Assembly: GCF_010731655.1 (NCBI RefSeq)
Contig: NZ_AP022619.1
Span: 4,402,001-4,466,000, forward strand
Direction of reading: 5' to 3'
Length of the DNA: 64,000 bases
DNA from: Mycobacterium paraseoulense
Lineage (GTDB): Bacteria; Actinomycetota; Actinomycetes; Mycobacteriales; Mycobacteriaceae
Under the pieces are notes generated by a model that saw only the letters and a list, made by a program, of their open reading frames with translations, was not told the DNA's origin and ran no database searches. Within the stretch, counting starts at the first letter, position 1, and every line of letters begins with the position of its first letter. Below, piece after piece: positions 1 through 8,995 of the stretch. The position numbers and the translations under genes were made by a program.

Positions 1-230
1 CTGCAGCGACGGGGTTGTTGCCAAGACGCTGCCAAGTCGTTGTGAACGGGTTATCGGGCGGGATCTTCCTCACACGGGCTCACGCGGGCTGGCAGGCCCG
101 TTGCCCGCGATGGCAGGATGTCGGATGGCCCGCGGGGCCCTGGGGAACTCCGCGATCGACGAGGCCGTCTATTGCAGAGTTTGCGAGGCGTCGTGCCGCG
201 CACGACGCCGCAAACACGTGAGGAGTTTCC
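1..230. other. Leader and intergenic region before the haemophore gene
   Basis: I see no supportable gene here. In M. tuberculosis the gene on this side is mmpL11, transcribed away, so this is probably the divergent promoter region (inference). It holds a perfect hairpin at 187-209 and a Shine-Dalgarno AGGAG at 221-225, five bases before the ATG at 231. Confidence 0.6.
187..209 (+). promoter_or_regulatory. Perfect 10-bp hairpin in haemophore leader
   Basis: GGCGTCGTGC (187-196) pairs exactly with GCACGACGCC (200-209) over a 3-base loop. It ends 11 bases before the AGGAG ribosome site of the gene at 231. No T-tract follows, so a terminator is unlikely; an mRNA-stabilising or regulatory leader element is possible. 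Confidence 0.5.
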
Positions 231-770
231 ATGACGAGAGGCACCGCGACCGGGCGCCGCAGGATCTTCGCCGGGCTGATCGCCGCCACCCTGCCGAGCG
301 CCGTCCTTGCGGTCCTCGCGGGGCCCCCGGCGACCGGCGCCACCGACCCGTGCGCCGCCAGTGAAGTCGCCCGGACGATCGGTTCGGTGTCCAAGTCGAT
401 GGGCGACTACCTGGACTCGCACCCGGAGACCAACCAGACGATGACCTCGATGCTGCAGCAGCAGGCCGGCCCGCAGTCGATGACCGGGCTGAAGTCCTAC
501 TTCGAGGCCAACCCCAAGGTCGCCGGCGACATGACGTCGATCGCGCAGCCGTTGACCAATCTGTCGCTGCAGTGCAAGTTGCCCATCTCGCCGTCCCAGG
601 CGATGGGCATGATGCAGCAGGCGCAGGGCGCGGCCGGCGGGCTGCCCGCCCTGCCCGGTAATGCTGCGGGCGCGCTGCCGCTGGCCGGCCCGCCGGCGGC
701 CACCGCTCCCGTCGCTTCGGCGCCGGCCAACCCGCTGTCGGGTCCGCCGCGGGGCAACACCGCCGGCTAG
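231..770 (+). CDS. Secreted haem-binding haemophore (Rv0203 type)
   Basis: The 179-residue product matches the mycobacterial haemophore family, whose M. tuberculosis member Rv0203 carries haem outside the cell to MmpL3/MmpL11. It has a basic N-terminus, a hydrophobic signal segment (about residues 11-31) and a mature domain with Cys41 and Cys115, likely disulfide-bonded. The haem-ligand pair Tyr-x3-His is present as Tyr60 and His64 (Tyr59/His63 in Rv0203). The third Rv0203 ligand, His89, appears as Tyr90 here. Residues about 130-179 form an Ala/Pro-rich tail that makes this protein longer than Rv0203 (136 residues). ATG at 231 has AGGAG five bases upstream. It converges on, and overlaps by 4 bases, the next gene. 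The nearby mmpL3 fits a shared haem-uptake role. Confidence 0.88.
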   Translation: MTRGTATGRRRIFAGLIAATLPSAVLAVLAGPPATGATDPCAASEVARTIGSVSKSMGDYLDSHPETNQTMTSMLQQQAGPQSMTGLKSYFEANPKVAGDMTSIAQPLTNLSLQCKLPISPSQAMGMMQQAQGAAGGLPALPGNAAGALPLAGPPAATAPVASAPANPLSGPPRGNTAG

Positions 771-1936
771 CTTTCGGTTTCGGCGCTCCGGTCGGGCGGC
801 AACGGCCCCTGCAGGGCGGTCTCGGTCGGATCGTTGGCGGGCCCGCTTTGAGCCGCCGGCGGTTCGGGGACCGGCGCGGTGGATTCGTCGTCCGGGACGG
901 CGACGTTTTCCGTGCGGAACACGAAGAAGAACACCACCCAGCCGATGGCGGAGATGAGCAGCCAGCTGATCAACCGGTAGATCAGCATCGCCGAGATCGC
1001 GTTGGGCAACGACATGCCGCTGGATACGAGCCCCGGCACCAGCACCGCCTCGACGACCAGCAGCCCGCCCGGCATCAGCGGTATCGTGCCGACGGCCCGG
1101 GCGGCCGCGTAGGCCACCGTCAGTCCGGCGACCGACGCGTGATCGCCGGCGGCGTAGGCCGCGAAGCCGAGGCAGGCCACGTCCGCGACCCAGTTGAACA
1201 TGGACCAGCTGAAGGCCACCCCCATGTCGCGCCGGCTCAGGCTCACCGATTCGAGCTGCATCAGCGTTTGGCGCCACCGGTCCAGGCCGGTCTCGGCGGG
1301 CCGGCCGCGCACGGAGTTGACCCACGACAACACCCGGCACCCGATCCCGTCGATCAGTTCCGGCCGCGACGCGACCGCCTGGGCGAGGATCAACAGCGCG
1401 ACGAAGCCGCCGAGGGTGAACAGCAACGAGAACGGGTTGTTCTTGGCGCCGAGGAAGAAAGCCCCGCCCAGCCCCAGCAGCGCCAGCCCCACGGCCTGCA
1501 GAACGCCCGCCATCACCAGCTGCCACGACGCCACCACGGTCGACGCGCCCCAAAGCCGTTGCTGCCGAAGCAAAAACGTTGCCGAGAGCACCGGCCCGCC
1601 GGGCAGCGTGGTGCTCAGCGAGTTGGCGGCGTAGACGGCGGCTTCCGATCGCAGTTGCTTGACGTGCACGCCGGCCGATCGGAGCAGGGTGCGCTGGATC
1701 TGCGCGAAGCTGTGCATGGACGCGGCCGACGCGGCCACCGAGCCCAGCAGCCACCACCAGTTCGCCTCGTACAGGCTCATCCAGGCCTTGGCCAGCTGAT
1801 GCCAGCCCAGCGCGACCTCTACGGCAAGCACGATTGCGACGATGCCGAGGATCACCCATCGCGCCCACCAGTACTTCCCGCGCGGGGTCTCCTCGCGCGG
1901 GAAGTCGAGATTGCGGGCGGGTGCGTCGTGCGGCAC
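767..1936 (-). CDS. Integral membrane protein, UPF0104/LPG-synthase TM-like (Rv0204c type)
   Basis: This polytopic membrane protein has about eight hydrophobic helices and resembles the flippase-like transmembrane part of lysylphosphatidylglycerol synthases. A Pro-Gly-Gly segment (LPGGPVLSATF) typical of the family is present. No soluble transferase domain is attached, so the substrate is unknown. The frame is open up to 2113 but that would overlap the divergent gene at 2104. I prefer GTG at 1936, which gives 389 residues and starts VPHDAPARN just before the first helix; no strong ribosome site is visible, so the start is uncertain. The C-terminal tail (about 45 residues) is acidic and Pro-rich, probably cytosolic. 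Confidence 0.75.
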   Translation of the reverse strand: MPHDAPARNLDFPREETPRGKYWWARWVILGIVAIVLAVEVALGWHQLAKAWMSLYEANWWWLLGSVAASAASMHSFAQIQRTLLRSAGVHVKQLRSEAAVYAANSLSTTLPGGPVLSATFLLRQQRLWGASTVVASWQLVMAGVLQAVGLALLGLGGAFFLGAKNNPFSLLFTLGGFVALLILAQAVASRPELIDGIGCRVLSWVNSVRGRPAETGLDRWRQTLMQLESVSLSRRDMGVAFSWSMFNWVADVACLGFAAYAAGDHASVAGLTVAYAAARAVGTIPLMPGGLLVVEAVLVPGLVSSGMSLPNAISAMLIYRLISWLLISAIGWVVFFFVFRTENVAVPDDESTAPVPEPPAAQSGPANDPTETALQGPLPPDRSAETES

Positions 1937-2091
1937 GTGATTTAGGGTAACGGTGCAGGTGGCGCGGGGATCGCCGCGCGGCGCCGACCGTGTCGTGGAA
2001 GTTCCGGGGTCGTAACCGGATCGTGCCGGCGTGGTCGCGCCCGCCCAGGGTGCCGCCGGTCCGCGCACGTTTGGCGGTGCCCCGCGCCGGA

Positions 2092-2103
2092 TAGGCTCAC
2101 TCA
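2092..2103 (+). promoter_or_regulatory. Candidate leaderless promoter (-10 box) for AI-2E family gene
   Basis: TAGGCT at 2092-2097 is followed by six bases and then the ATG at 2104, with no Shine-Dalgarno. This spacing matches mycobacterial leaderless transcripts, where the first transcribed base is the start codon. Confidence 0.5.
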
Positions 2104-3255
2104 ATGCCGGCAAACACCGACGACGCCTCGGTCGAACCCCTTGTGCGCAAGACCGCAGCCTGGGCCTGGCGTTTGCTGGTCATCCTTGCCGCGCTGATCG
2201 CCCTGCTGTGGGTGGTCAAGCGGCTCGAGATCATCATTGTCCCGGTGCTGGTGGCGCTGCTGGTCAGCGCGCTGCTGTTGCCGGTGGTGGACTGGCTGGA
2301 CCGGCGCGGCCTGCCCCGCGGCGGGGCGGTGGCGATGGTGCTGTTCGGCGGGTTCGCGATCCTGGGCGGCATCCTGGCGTTCGTCGTCATCCAGTTCATC
2401 GACGGTCTCCCGGGCCTGACCGAACAGGTGACCCGCAGCATCGAGTCCACCCGGCGCTGGCTGATCCACGGGCCGGCGCACCTGCGCAGCGAACAGATCG
2501 ACAACGCGGGCAACGCCGCGATCGAGGCGTTGCGCAACAATCAGGCGAAGCTGGAAAGCGGCGCCCTGTCCACCGCGGCCACCATCACCGAGCTGGTCAC
2601 GGCGGCCGTGCTGGTGCTCTTCACGCTGATCTTCTTCCTCTATGGCGGACGCAACATCTGGGCATACGTGTCCAAGATTTTCCCGGCCGACGTCCGAGAC
2701 CGGGTGAGCGAGGCGGGCCGCGCCGGCTACGGGTCGTTGACCGGGTACGTGCGGGCCACCTTCCTGGTGGCCCTGACCGACGCCGCCGGGGTCGGCACGG
2801 GCCTGGCGATCATGGGCATCCCGCTGGCGCTGCCGCTGGCCTCCCTGGTGTTCCTGGGCGCCTTCGTCCCGCTCGTGGGTGCCCTGATCTCGGGCCTGGT
2901 GGCCGTCGTGGTCGCCTTGCTGGCCAAAGGCATTGTGTACGCGCTCATCACGCTCGGGGTGCTGATCGCGGTGAACCAGCTCGAGGCTCATGTCCTGCAG
3001 CCGCTGGTGATGGGCCGCGCCGTCTCGATTCACCCGCTCGGGGTGGTGCTGGCCATCTCCACGGGCGGGGTGCTCGCCGGGATCATCGGCGCGCTGCTGG
3101 CCGTGCCGACGGTCGCGTTCCTCAACAACGCGATGCAGGTGCTGCTCGCCCCGGATCCGGCGGCCGAAGCCGAGAAACAGACGGAAGAGGCCGACGACGA
3201 GGGTGGCACCATCCTGCAGGCCGAACCGGACGAACCCGAGGCCGAGTCGGGCTGA
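2104..3255 (+). CDS. AI-2E/PerM family membrane transporter (Rv0205 type)
   Basis: The 383-residue protein has the AI-2E transporter family layout: a pair of N-terminal helices (about 25-85), a soluble middle stretch, then a dense C-terminal block of helices (about 165-345) rich in Gly/Pro, ending in an acidic cytosolic tail. Family members export small molecules or act in Na+/H+ antiport; the substrate cannot be told from sequence. It starts at ATG 2104, probably leaderless. It is divergent from the Rv0204c-type gene and converges on mmpL3. M. tuberculosis Rv0205 sits at the same place. Confidence 0.85.
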   Translation: MPANTDDASVEPLVRKTAAWAWRLLVILAALIALLWVVKRLEIIIVPVLVALLVSALLLPVVDWLDRRGLPRGGAVAMVLFGGFAILGGILAFVVIQFIDGLPGLTEQVTRSIESTRRWLIHGPAHLRSEQIDNAGNAAIEALRNNQAKLESGALSTAATITELVTAAVLVLFTLIFFLYGGRNIWAYVSKIFPADVRDRVSEAGRAGYGSLTGYVRATFLVALTDAAGVGTGLAIMGIPLALPLASLVFLGAFVPLVGALISGLVAVVVALLAKGIVYALITLGVLIAVNQLEAHVLQPLVMGRAVSIHPLGVVLAISTGGVLAGIIGALLAVPTVAFLNNAMQVLLAPDPAAEAEKQTEEADDEGGTILQAEPDEPEAESG

Positions 3256-3271
3256 CGCACGTGGAGCGGGC

Positions 3272-6202
3272 CTACAGCCGTCCCTCGCGACGCAGCAGGT
3301 CCTGGGCCGACAGGCCCCCTGCGGAGCGACGCCGCTGGCGCGCGTCGCCGTTCTCGGGCGGTCCGGGCGAGTTCAGCTTCTCGGTGGCCGCGTCCGAGTC
3401 GCTGCCCTCCGACCGCATCGACGGGAAGGCGGTGGTGGGTTCGGCCGGATCGCCCGGATCGTCAGAACGGTTGGTGGGCACCGGAATCGCCCGCGTCTGG
3501 CCACCCGACGGTGGCGGCGGCGGTGCGGCGGGGCCCGGGGCGGGAGGTCGTGCCGGCGCCGGCGGCGCCGCATTGGCCGGCCGCTCGTGGCCGGGGGACG
3601 CCGGTTTGGCCGGGGCGGCGTTGGGCACCGAGAGGCGCGTCGTATTGGCCTCGGTCGGCTGACCGGGCCGGTTTTGCAGCCGGTTGGTGTTGGCGGCGTC
3701 GGCCGGGGGTGCCGCGGCGCGCGTCCCCGCGCCCGCGGGTGCGTCCTGGGCGGGCTTGGCTTCGGCCGGTCCCGGACGCGTCGCGCGGGACGGCTCGAGG
3801 GCGGCGGGGTGCGTGGGGTCGTGCGGCGGCCGCGGCGCGGCCGCGACCAGACTCGCCGCCACCGGCGGCCGTGCGGGACGCCCGTTCAGGGTGGGCCGCT
3901 TGCGCTCGTCGGGCAGGTCGATCTCGCCCAGCCCGATCTTGTTCTGCAGCCGCCGGGCCCAGCGCGGGGCCCACCAGCAGTCGTCGCCGAGCAGCTTCAT
4001 CACCGACGGCACCAGGAACATCCGCACCACGGTCGCGTCCAGCAACAGCGCGGCCATCAGGCCGAACGCCAGATACTTCATCAAAACCAGGTCGGAGAAC
4101 ACGAACGAACCGGCGACGACGGCCAGCACCAGGGCCGCGGCGGTGATGAGCCGCCCGGTCGTCGCGGTGCCGATCCGGATGGCCTCGGCCGTCGACATGC
4201 CGCGTTCGCGCGCCTCGACCATGCGGGACACCAGGAACACCTCGTAGTCGGTGGCCAGGCCGAAGCCCACCGCGACGACCAGCGCGATGAGCACCACCAT
4301 CAGCGGAGTCGGCGTGAAATTCAGCCAATGCGACAAATGCCCGTCGACGAAGATCCACGTCAGGATGCCCAAGGTGGAGCCAAGCGTCAGCGCGCTCATC
4401 AGGACGGCCTTGATCGGCAGCACCACCGACCCGAAGGCCAAGAACATCAACAACAGCGTTGCGCTGAGCAGCAGCACCAGCATCAACGGGCCCTTCTCGG
4501 TCAGGCTGTGGATGCTGTCCTGCTCGAGCGCCGGGGTGCCACCGACATAGAGGTTGAGCCCCTTCGGCGGGCTGATCGCCCGCAGCTCGGCGAGTTTCTT
4601 CGCCGCGTCGCTCTTGCTGACCAGGCCGTTCTGGATCACCCGCACCGAGCCGTCCTTGGGCACCGTCGTCCCGTTCGGCCCGGCGACGCAGGGGTTGCCG
4701 GCGATGGCCGGGCAGGGCCGCTCCTGCCAGGTCTGGTCCGTGAAGCCGCCGATCGAGGAGATCCTGTTGCGGATGTCGGCGACCTGCTGGTCGGTGACCT
4801 TGCTGTGGTTGGTGCTCTGGATCACCATCGTCAGCTGCTCGGTGCGGTAGCCGGGGAACAGTTTGTCGAAGTTCTCCTGGGCCAGGCGCACCGAGTTGTC
4901 CGGGGGCAGATACTTCTCGCTCATGCCGCCGAACGACAGGTTGCCCAGGGGGATGACCAGCAGGATCATGCCGACGGCAATGGGGATGGCGAAGGCCAGC
5001 GGCCGCTTCATCACGAAGTTGACCAGCTTGCCCCAGAACCCGGCCTCGACCTCTTCACGGGTCTTGGTCTTCTGCAGCCGGTCGGCCAGCCAGTTCAGGT
5101 AGGCGCGCGAGTACTTCCAGTTCCGCAGGAACGGCACCCGGAAGGCGGTCCGCACGCCCAGCGCGTCGACATGGCGCCCGAGGATGCCCAGGCAGGCCGG
5201 CAGGAACGTGATCGAGAGCAACGCGGCCAGTCCCACCGCGGCGAAGATCGCGTAGACCAGCGAATGCACGAAGCCCTGCGGCAATGCGAGCAGGCTGGCG
5301 CTCGACGCGATGATCAGGACCGCCGAGAACGTCACGGTGCGGCCGGCCGTCATCACGGTGCGGCGCACGGCGGCCTCGGTGTCGTAGCCCTCGGCGATCT
5401 CCTCCCGGAAGCGGCTCACCACGAAGAGCCCGTAGTCGATGGCGATACCGAGGCCGATCAGAGACACCACCGGCTGGGCGAAATAATGCACCGGCCCGAA
5501 CATGGCGACGAACCGCAGGATGCCCAGCGAGCCGGCGATGCTGAGGCCGCCCACGATGGCCGGCAGGCCCGCCGCGACCGCGCCGCCGAACACCAGGAAC
5601 AGCACCACGGTCACCAACGGCAGCGCCAGCACCTCCATGCGGCGCTGGTCGGTGGCGATGGTCCCGGTCAGGGCGTTGGCGATCGGCTCGAGGCCCGCGA
5701 GCGCCACCGTGCCGCCGTTGAGCTTCTGCAGATCGGGCGCGATGGCCTTGTAGTTGTTGAGGATGGTGTCGTCGTCGTCGCCCTTGAGCGGGATGGACAC
5801 GAAGGTGTGCTTGCGGTCCTGGCTCACCATCCCCTTGATCAGCGGGTTCGTGCTGTCGGGGGCCGCCAGCCAGCCGGCCCAGCCGACGACCTGGTCGGGG
5901 TGGTCGGTCTTGAACTTGTTGAGTTCCGCGACGACCTTGTCCCGCCACGCCGCGTCGTCCACCGTCTTGCCCGGGGGCGCGGTGAAGGTGGCGACGATGT
6001 GGCTGGTGCGGTCGCGGCCGTAGGTCTGGTCGCCCAGCACGGAGGCCTTGACGGACTGACTGCCCTCGTCGTAGAAACCGCTCTGTGTGACATGCTTACC
6101 GAGGCTGATCCCGAAAACCCCACCCAGCAGGCAAAGAGCGACCGTGACCCCGATCACGATGTACCGGTAGCGGTACACAGTTCGACCCCACCAGGCGAAC
6201 AC
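3272..6202 (-). CDS. mmpL3: Trehalose monomycolate exporter MmpL3
   Basis: This 976-residue RND-superfamily transporter moves trehalose monomycolate across the inner membrane for mycolic-acid layer assembly and is essential in mycobacteria. Two TM blocks carry the proton-relay Asp-Tyr pairs: Asp256-Tyr257 in the first (identical numbering to M. tuberculosis) and Asp652-Tyr653 in the second (645/646 there, so about seven extra residues lie between). The periplasmic domains flank residues 35-180 and 425-570. The C-terminal 210 residues are Pro/Ala/Thr-rich, cytosolic and low in conservation. GTG start at 6202 has AAGGAG six bases upstream. It is the last gene of a trmB - NYN protein - mmpL3 run, 49 bases after the NYN gene. 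Confidence 0.97.
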   Translation of the reverse strand: MFAWWGRTVYRYRYIVIGVTVALCLLGGVFGISLGKHVTQSGFYDEGSQSVKASVLGDQTYGRDRTSHIVATFTAPPGKTVDDAAWRDKVVAELNKFKTDHPDQVVGWAGWLAAPDSTNPLIKGMVSQDRKHTFVSIPLKGDDDDTILNNYKAIAPDLQKLNGGTVALAGLEPIANALTGTIATDQRRMEVLALPLVTVVLFLVFGGAVAAGLPAIVGGLSIAGSLGILRFVAMFGPVHYFAQPVVSLIGLGIAIDYGLFVVSRFREEIAEGYDTEAAVRRTVMTAGRTVTFSAVLIIASSASLLALPQGFVHSLVYAIFAAVGLAALLSITFLPACLGILGRHVDALGVRTAFRVPFLRNWKYSRAYLNWLADRLQKTKTREEVEAGFWGKLVNFVMKRPLAFAIPIAVGMILLVIPLGNLSFGGMSEKYLPPDNSVRLAQENFDKLFPGYRTEQLTMVIQSTNHSKVTDQQVADIRNRISSIGGFTDQTWQERPCPAIAGNPCVAGPNGTTVPKDGSVRVIQNGLVSKSDAAKKLAELRAISPPKGLNLYVGGTPALEQDSIHSLTEKGPLMLVLLLSATLLLMFLAFGSVVLPIKAVLMSALTLGSTLGILTWIFVDGHLSHWLNFTPTPLMVVLIALVVAVGFGLATDYEVFLVSRMVEARERGMSTAEAIRIGTATTGRLITAAALVLAVVAGSFVFSDLVLMKYLAFGLMAALLLDATVVRMFLVPSVMKLLGDDCWWAPRWARRLQNKIGLGEIDLPDERKRPTLNGRPARPPVAASLVAAAPRPPHDPTHPAALEPSRATRPGPAEAKPAQDAPAGAGTRAAAPPADAANTNRLQNRPGQPTEANTTRLSVPNAAPAKPASPGHERPANAAPPAPARPPAPGPAAPPPPPSGGQTRAIPVPTNRSDDPGDPAEPTTAFPSMRSEGSDSDAATEKLNSPGPPENGDARQRRRSAGGLSAQDLLRREGRL

Positions 6203-6251
6203 GCAAGCTCCTTACTGGATCGTTAACGACCCGCGCATCGGTTTTCCAGTC

Positions 6252-6959
6252 TCACACACGCGCGGTCAACAGAGCGGACAGCGGCCGGAACGGCTGCAGC
6301 CATGCTCCCTGGTCAGGCAGCGAATCTAGGCCGATTCGCGGCAACGGCTCCCGGAACACACCGGTGATGTCTTCCAGGTCGACGAAGTCCAAGGTATCCG
6401 ACGCTAGCGCCCAACTCGCATGTTCGCGAAATCCGATGACCTGGACGGCGACTCCGCTGCGTGCCATCTCCTCCAGCGGTTGACGAAACGCCTGCCCGTC
6501 GGCCGACGCCACCACCAGCGCCGCCAGCCCCTCGCTGCGGCGCAGTTCGATGTGGGCGAGCATGTCGCGGTCGACGTCGCTGTCCTCGTCGATCTTCGGT
6601 TTGGCGAACACCGCGAACCCCACATTGCGAAGGGCGTCCACCCAGGGCCGCACGACCTCGGCGCTGCCCGGCGCGATGTTGGTGAAGACGGTCGCCTCCG
6701 GTTCGACCACGACACCCGGCCGGCCCGCGCTGACCTCGGCCGTGCGCGCCAGCAGCCAGCGCCCAAGGGCGTCGAACCGCGGCCGCTCCAGCGCGGTCGG
6801 GCGCCGCCCCAGGATCGAGCCGAGCCCCATGTCGAGGTTGGGCGCGTCCCACACCAGCAGGACGCGTCCGCCCGGCGGCGAGAAGCTGCCCAGCGCGTCG
6901 TCGGGCAACACCGCCAGGGGCTCTGCCGCCGTCTGTTCTTCCGCCAGGCTCATGGTCAT
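6252..6959 (-). CDS. NYN-domain putative ribonuclease (Rv0207c type)
   Basis: The 235-residue protein has a NYN (PIN-like) nuclease fold signature. Acidic residues typical of the metal site are visible: Asp38 and Asn41 in VWDAPNLDMG, an Asp cluster at 124-132 (including Asp130 and Asp132), and Asp154 in VASADG. NYN proteins usually cut or process RNA; the target is unknown. ATG at 6959 lies three bases after the end of trmB (6963), so it is cotranscribed and possibly coupled with this tRNA-modifying enzyme, and mmpL3 follows. An alternative ATG sits at 6953. The order is conserved with M. tuberculosis Rv0208c-Rv0207c-Rv0206c. Confidence 0.85.
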   Translation of the reverse strand: MTMSLAEEQTAAEPLAVLPDDALGSFSPPGGRVLLVWDAPNLDMGLGSILGRRPTALERPRFDALGRWLLARTAEVSAGRPGVVVEPEATVFTNIAPGSAEVVRPWVDALRNVGFAVFAKPKIDEDSDVDRDMLAHIELRRSEGLAALVVASADGQAFRQPLEEMARSGVAVQVIGFREHASWALASDTLDFVDLEDITGVFREPLPRIGLDSLPDQGAWLQPFRPLSALLTARV

Positions 6960-6962
6960 CGC

Positions 6963-7742
6963 CTACTCATGTCGTAGCCAGATGAATTCGGTCACGGCGC
7001 TGCCCGCTTCGTGGGCCTTCGTCTCGTATTTTGTCGTCGGCCGCACCACCGAGACGGGCAGCCCGTCGCCGGGTTCGACGCGACGCAGCCGCGGCTCGGC
7101 ATCACCGACCTCGCCGATGTGTTCGGCGTAGCCCGGGTGGTCCGTGGCGACGTGGAGGACACCACCAGGGAGTAACCGGTCGGCGATCAGGCCAATCGTG
7201 CCCGGCTGCAGAAACCGCCGCTTGTGGTGGCGGGCCTTCGGCCAGGGATCGGGGAAGAAGACGCGGACCCCGCTCAGCGTCTCGGGCGCGATCAGCCGCT
7301 GCAGCACGTCGACGGCGTTGCCGCGGATCAAGCGAATGTTGCCGACCCCGGCACGGTCGATCGCACACAGCAGCTGGGCCAGGCCGCGCTTGTAGATCTC
7401 CACGGCGATCACATCTATATCGGGCTCGTCCTGGGCCATCGCCAGGGTCGACGTGCCGCTGCCGCAACCGATCTCGAGCACCAGGGGCGCCTGGCGGCCG
7501 AACCACGCGGTGGTGTCCAGCGCCGGCTCGGCGCCTTCGGCGGCCGGGACGCCCACGGACAGGCCCAGCTCCGGCCACAGCCGTTCCCAGGTCTGCCGCT
7601 GGGCGTCGGACAGCGCGGAACGTCGGGAGCGAAAGGTCGATGCCGGGAGCAGGCGCTGGTCGCGCCTGTCGGCGGGCTCCTCCGGCGCGTCCGGACGCAC
7701 TTCAACCCCGGGTTGCGCATGCATTTGTCCATGGTGGCCCAT
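6963..7742 (-). CDS. trmB: tRNA (guanine-N7-)-methyltransferase TrmB
   Basis: TrmB uses S-adenosylmethionine to make m7G46 in tRNA. The class I SAM-binding motif is VLEIGCGSGTSTLAMA, and the TrmB signature FFPDPWPKARHHKRR follows, with a late PTTKYETKA segment that also belongs to the family. The ATG at 7742 (start MGHHGQMHAQPG) gives 259 residues and matches the start of the M. tuberculosis protein; a TTG at 7784 would add 14 residues. It is the first gene of the mmpL3 operon and diverges from the gene at 7904. Confidence 0.93.
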   Translation of the reverse strand: MGHHGQMHAQPGVEVRPDAPEEPADRRDQRLLPASTFRSRRSALSDAQRQTWERLWPELGLSVGVPAAEGAEPALDTTAWFGRQAPLVLEIGCGSGTSTLAMAQDEPDIDVIAVEIYKRGLAQLLCAIDRAGVGNIRLIRGNAVDVLQRLIAPETLSGVRVFFPDPWPKARHHKRRFLQPGTIGLIADRLLPGGVLHVATDHPGYAEHIGEVGDAEPRLRRVEPGDGLPVSVVRPTTKYETKAHEAGSAVTEFIWLRHE

Positions 7743-7844
7743 AAACGAGTGATGTAGCCGCCCCTGGTCCAGATTGATACCCAACAGTTGCCTTCAGCTG
7801 GTAACAGTCAAACGGTGGCTCGCATCAAATCGACGCAGGTGCCA

Positions 7845-7902
7845 CCATTCGGTGGGACCCGATCGGCCCCCGGGTCGGACCCATCGAACCGAATGGGGAG
7901 GG
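7845..7902 (+). promoter_or_regulatory. Leader stem-loop abutting the ribosome-binding site
   Basis: CCATTCGGT (7845-7853) pairs perfectly with ACCGAATGG (7888-7896) around a GC-rich 34-base loop. The 3' arm runs into the purine tract GGGGAGGG (7895-7902) that serves the ATG at 7904, so folding could affect translation of that gene (inference). Confidence 0.45.
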
Positions 7903-7903
7903 A

Positions 7904-8995
7904 ATGAGGGGACAAGGACATCAGGATTTCGCCGACGAGCTGGCCCGATTCGCCGCCGGTCACACCGACCCGCGGGTCGCGGTGATCGCCCGGCGAACGG
8001 CCGCCCCGCTGCGCGTGCTGGTTCGGGGCCGCCCCGGCGTGGGCCGCGGCACGGTGGCCCGGGCGGTGGAGGGGGCGGGAGCCGCCGCGGGCATTTCGGT
8101 GACCCCCGGCGGCGGTGATGCCGACGTCGTCGTCTACGTGACCGCCGAGGTGGTCAAGCCGGAAGACGTCGACGCGGTCGCCACCGCCGGGCGCCCGGTG
8201 CTGGCGGTGCTGAACAAGGCCGACCTGGCCGGGTCCCTCGGCCGCGGGGACGGGCCGATCGCGGCGGCGCGGACGCGGTGCGCCGAGCTTGCCGACGTGT
8301 TGGGCGTGCCCATGGTCCCGATGACCGGCCTGCTCGCAGTCGCCGCGCTCGACGACCTGGACGCCCCGCTGTGGGCGGCCCTGCAGACGCTGGCCGCGCA
8401 CCCCGGCGCGGCCGCTCTGCTCGACGGCTCGTTCTCCGGGTTCATGGCGGCGGGCAACCCCGTGCCGGCCGGCGTGCGGCTGCGCCTGCTGGACACCCTG
8501 GACCTGTTCGGTGTCGCGCTCGCGGTGGCCGCGATCCGCCGGGGCAGGACGGCCGCGCAGGTGCGGGCCCTGCTCCGCCGGACGAGCGGTGTCGATGCCG
8601 TGCTGTCCCGCCTTTCGCTCGCCGGCGCCGAGGCCCGCTACCGGCGGGTGCTGGATGCCGCCGCGGAGCTGGAGGCGCTGGCCGTCGGCTCGGGCGAAGG
8701 CGCGGAGCGGATCAGTGCCTTCCTTTCCCACGACGACACGGTGGTGGCGCGGATGGCGGCCGCCGTTGACCTGGCCGAGGCGGCCGGGCTGGACGCGGAC
8801 AATTCGGGGCCGGCCGACTGGGACCGCGACCCGGCCGCGCACCTGCCGCGCGCGGTGCGGTGGCAGCGCTACAGCCGCGCGCCGGTGAGCGACCTGCACC
8901 GCGCCTGCGGCGCCGACATCGCCCGGGGATCGATGCGGCTGTGGTCGCAGGCGTGCGGCTCGCTACCCGGGGAGCCGGTGGGGGACTGGCGGTGA
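7904..8995 (+). CDS. GTPase-like protein with degenerate P-loop (Rv0209 type)
   Basis: The product is 363 residues. A P-loop-like stretch RGRPGVGRGT (41-50) has Arg48 where Lys is expected, and a guanine-specificity motif NKAD is present at 104-107, with hydrophobic strands between them. This looks like a P-loop GTPase domain, probably dynamin-related or weakened in nucleotide binding, followed by about 200 mostly helical, Ala-rich residues. No signal peptide or clear TM helix was seen. ATG at 7904 follows a strong GGGGAGGG tract. Its stop overlaps the GTG start of the next gene (GTGA), so the two are translationally coupled and likely act together. Function is unknown. Confidence 0.75.
   Translation: MRGQGHQDFADELARFAAGHTDPRVAVIARRTAAPLRVLVRGRPGVGRGTVARAVEGAGAAAGISVTPGGGDADVVVYVTAEVVKPEDVDAVATAGRPVLAVLNKADLAGSLGRGDGPIAAARTRCAELADVLGVPMVPMTGLLAVAALDDLDAPLWAALQTLAAHPGAAALLDGSFSGFMAAGNPVPAGVRLRLLDTLDLFGVALAVAAIRRGRTAAQVRALLRRTSGVDAVLSRLSLAGAEARYRRVLDAAAELEALAVGSGEGAERISAFLSHDDTVVARMAAAVDLAEAAGLDADNSGPADWDRDPAAHLPRAVRWQRYSRAPVSDLHRACGADIARGSMRLWSQACGSLPGEPVGDWR

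Noticed and set aside
51..1868. 605-codon minus frame over the haemophore and Rv0204c-type genes
   Set aside because: It crosses two well-supported genes and has shadow-like Arg/Gly composition.
3203..6226. Thousand-codon open frame opposite mmpL3
   Set aside because: It is Arg/His/Gln-rich, has no domain and mirrors the third-position GC of mmpL3. Such antisense frames are normal in GC-rich genomes.
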